Part shown: piece after piece, positions 63,359 through 64,000 of the stretch
Layout of the letters: each line of letters begins with the position of its first letter
How positions within the stretch are numbered: the first letter of the stretch is position 1
Origin: Flavobacteriales bacterium
GTDB taxonomy: Bacteria > Bacteroidota > Bacteroidia > Flavobacteriales_G > Salibacteraceae
NCBI GenBank assembly: GCA_020435995.1
Contig: JAGQYO010000005.1
Location: 1 to 64,000 of the forward strand
Length of the DNA: 64,000 bases
Direction: 5' to 3'
Notes under the pieces: model-generated
Databases searched by the model: none
Told to the model about the DNA's origin: nothing
Seen by the model: the letters and a program-made list of their open reading frames with translations, nothing else
Position numbers and translations under genes: made by a program

Positions 63359-64000
63359 TAAAGTTGGGCAATTATTTGCTGCTCTACTTCTTCAGAATCC
63401 CAAATTTGAGCAATATTTTCAAGTTCCATCACCCTATCCATTATGGCTTCTTGTTTTTTGCCAATAACTAAGGCATCGGCATACGGTGTATGGCTAAATG
63501 TTACCATTGAATATAACGGAACCCATTTGTGGGGGTGCTTTTCATAAATTCTCTTTTCAATCTTTTTACGCAAAAGGAATTTTTCGTCGCCTACCAAGTC
63601 ACGCATTTCGATATAATTCTTAAGGGCTAGGTCGGCTATTGCATCTCCATTTGGTTTGCGGATACGTGTAAATTCTGCAAATACAGTAGACCAATCTTGC
63701 CCATATTCTTCCACCAGTCGCCACCATTCGGAGCAATCCTCAAATCCGGCATTCATACCTTGGCCATAAAAAGGAACAATGGCATGAGCTGCATCTCCCA
63801 TTAGCAAAATTTTATCTTGGTAGTTCCAAGGATTACATCGAATAATACACAAGGAAGAAGTAGGATTCTCGTGATAATCTTCAATTAATGTTGGCATCAA
63901 GGGAAGTGCATCAGGAAAAGTTTCTTTGAAAAAGTCTCTGATTTTATCATTTGTATTCAAACTTTCAAAAGAGGTGGGCCCTTCAAAGGGAAAGAAAAGG
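63358..64000 (-). CDS. Kynurenine 3-monooxygenase-like flavoprotein, C-terminal part (truncated by window end)
   Basis: The frame runs off the right edge (the codon at 63960 is TTG inside the gene). Visible are the FAD-binding segment LLMGDAAHAIVPFYGQGMNAGFEDC, characteristic of KMO/PHBH-type FAD monooxygenases, the RKPNGDAIADLALKNYIEMRD helix and the C-terminus. The KMO-type FPFEGPTSFE is seen in the last edge codons. The enzyme hydroxylates L-kynurenine in tryptophan breakdown. It is co-translated with the following gene. Confidence 0.9.
   Translation of the reverse strand, partial: LFFPFEGPTSFESLNTNDKIRDFFKETFPDALPLMPTLIEDYHENPTSSLCIIRCNPWNYQDKILLMGDAAHAIVPFYGQGMNAGFEDCSEWWRLVEEYGQDWSTVFAEFTRIRKPNGDAIADLALKNYIEMRDLVGDEKFLLRKKIEKRIYEKHPHKWVPLYSMVTFSHTPYADALVIGKKQEAIMDRVMELENIAQIWDSEEVEQQIIAQL

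Overview
The window is a 64 kb chromosomal segment of a member of the Bacteroidota, most likely Flavobacteriales or a close relative. The evidence is several secreted proteins with type IX secretion (T9SS) C-terminal sorting domains, SprB-type repeats, LytS/LytTR regulators with two-component propeller sensors, a DUF2795 protein, and promoters of the Bacteroidota form TAnnTTTG with an upstream TTG. No gene-free stretch exceeds about 200 bases. No rRNA, CRISPR array, integrase or transposase was seen.

Layout. 1-14283: T9SS cargo proteins, a serine hydrolase, a cobalamin adenosyltransferase, glycine dehydrogenase (gcvP) and a UbiA-like membrane protein. 14284-19200: mfd, followed by a DUF4143 AAA+ ATPase cassette flanked by a duplicated mfd 3' end. 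19251-20552: fbp and a DUF2442 gene. 20584-28111: an accessory island, all CDS on the minus strand, holding a HEPN-like pair, a four-gene operon whose first three genes look like a toxin-antitoxin-SecB-chaperone (TAC) module, and a two-gene operon of a type IIG restriction-methylation enzyme with an EndoU-like nuclease. A small-RNA-like unit on the opposite strand sits inside the island. 28159-31577: GNAT, rfbA, polyprenyl synthase and a TIGR01777 epimerase.

31624-39368: a small unknown gene and two tandem cassettes of propeller-Y_Y_Y-LytS sensor kinase plus LytTR response regulator, followed by LytTR-site-like repeats. 39504-47592: core translation genes (tadA, aspS, frr, pyrH, tsf, rpsB, rpsI, rplM), a NarL-type regulator and an outer-membrane protein. 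47672-50083: a YceI lipoprotein, a DUF2141 protein and moeA. 50082-50652: a rearranged tRNA-Thr locus with 5'-half and 3'-half tRNA fragments around an intact gene and a GIY-YIG ORF. 50669-64000: an ABC-2 transporter, a cytochrome c/SCO lipoprotein operon, a membrane aminopeptidase, a SPOR protein, an Ala/Glu-rich lipoprotein, a TSUP permease, a large TolB-like/outer-membrane-barrel protein, a metallo-hydrolase and the end of a kynurenine monooxygenase.

Strongest candidates for new biology: the EndoU-like nuclease fused by operon to a type IIG enzyme and followed directly by the TAC-like operon with its own phased repeats; the DUF4143 cassette at the mfd 3' end with 32-bp-phased upstream repeats; the split tRNA locus; and the compact plus-strand sRNA-like element. 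All functional calls come from reading the sequence; no database search was possible.
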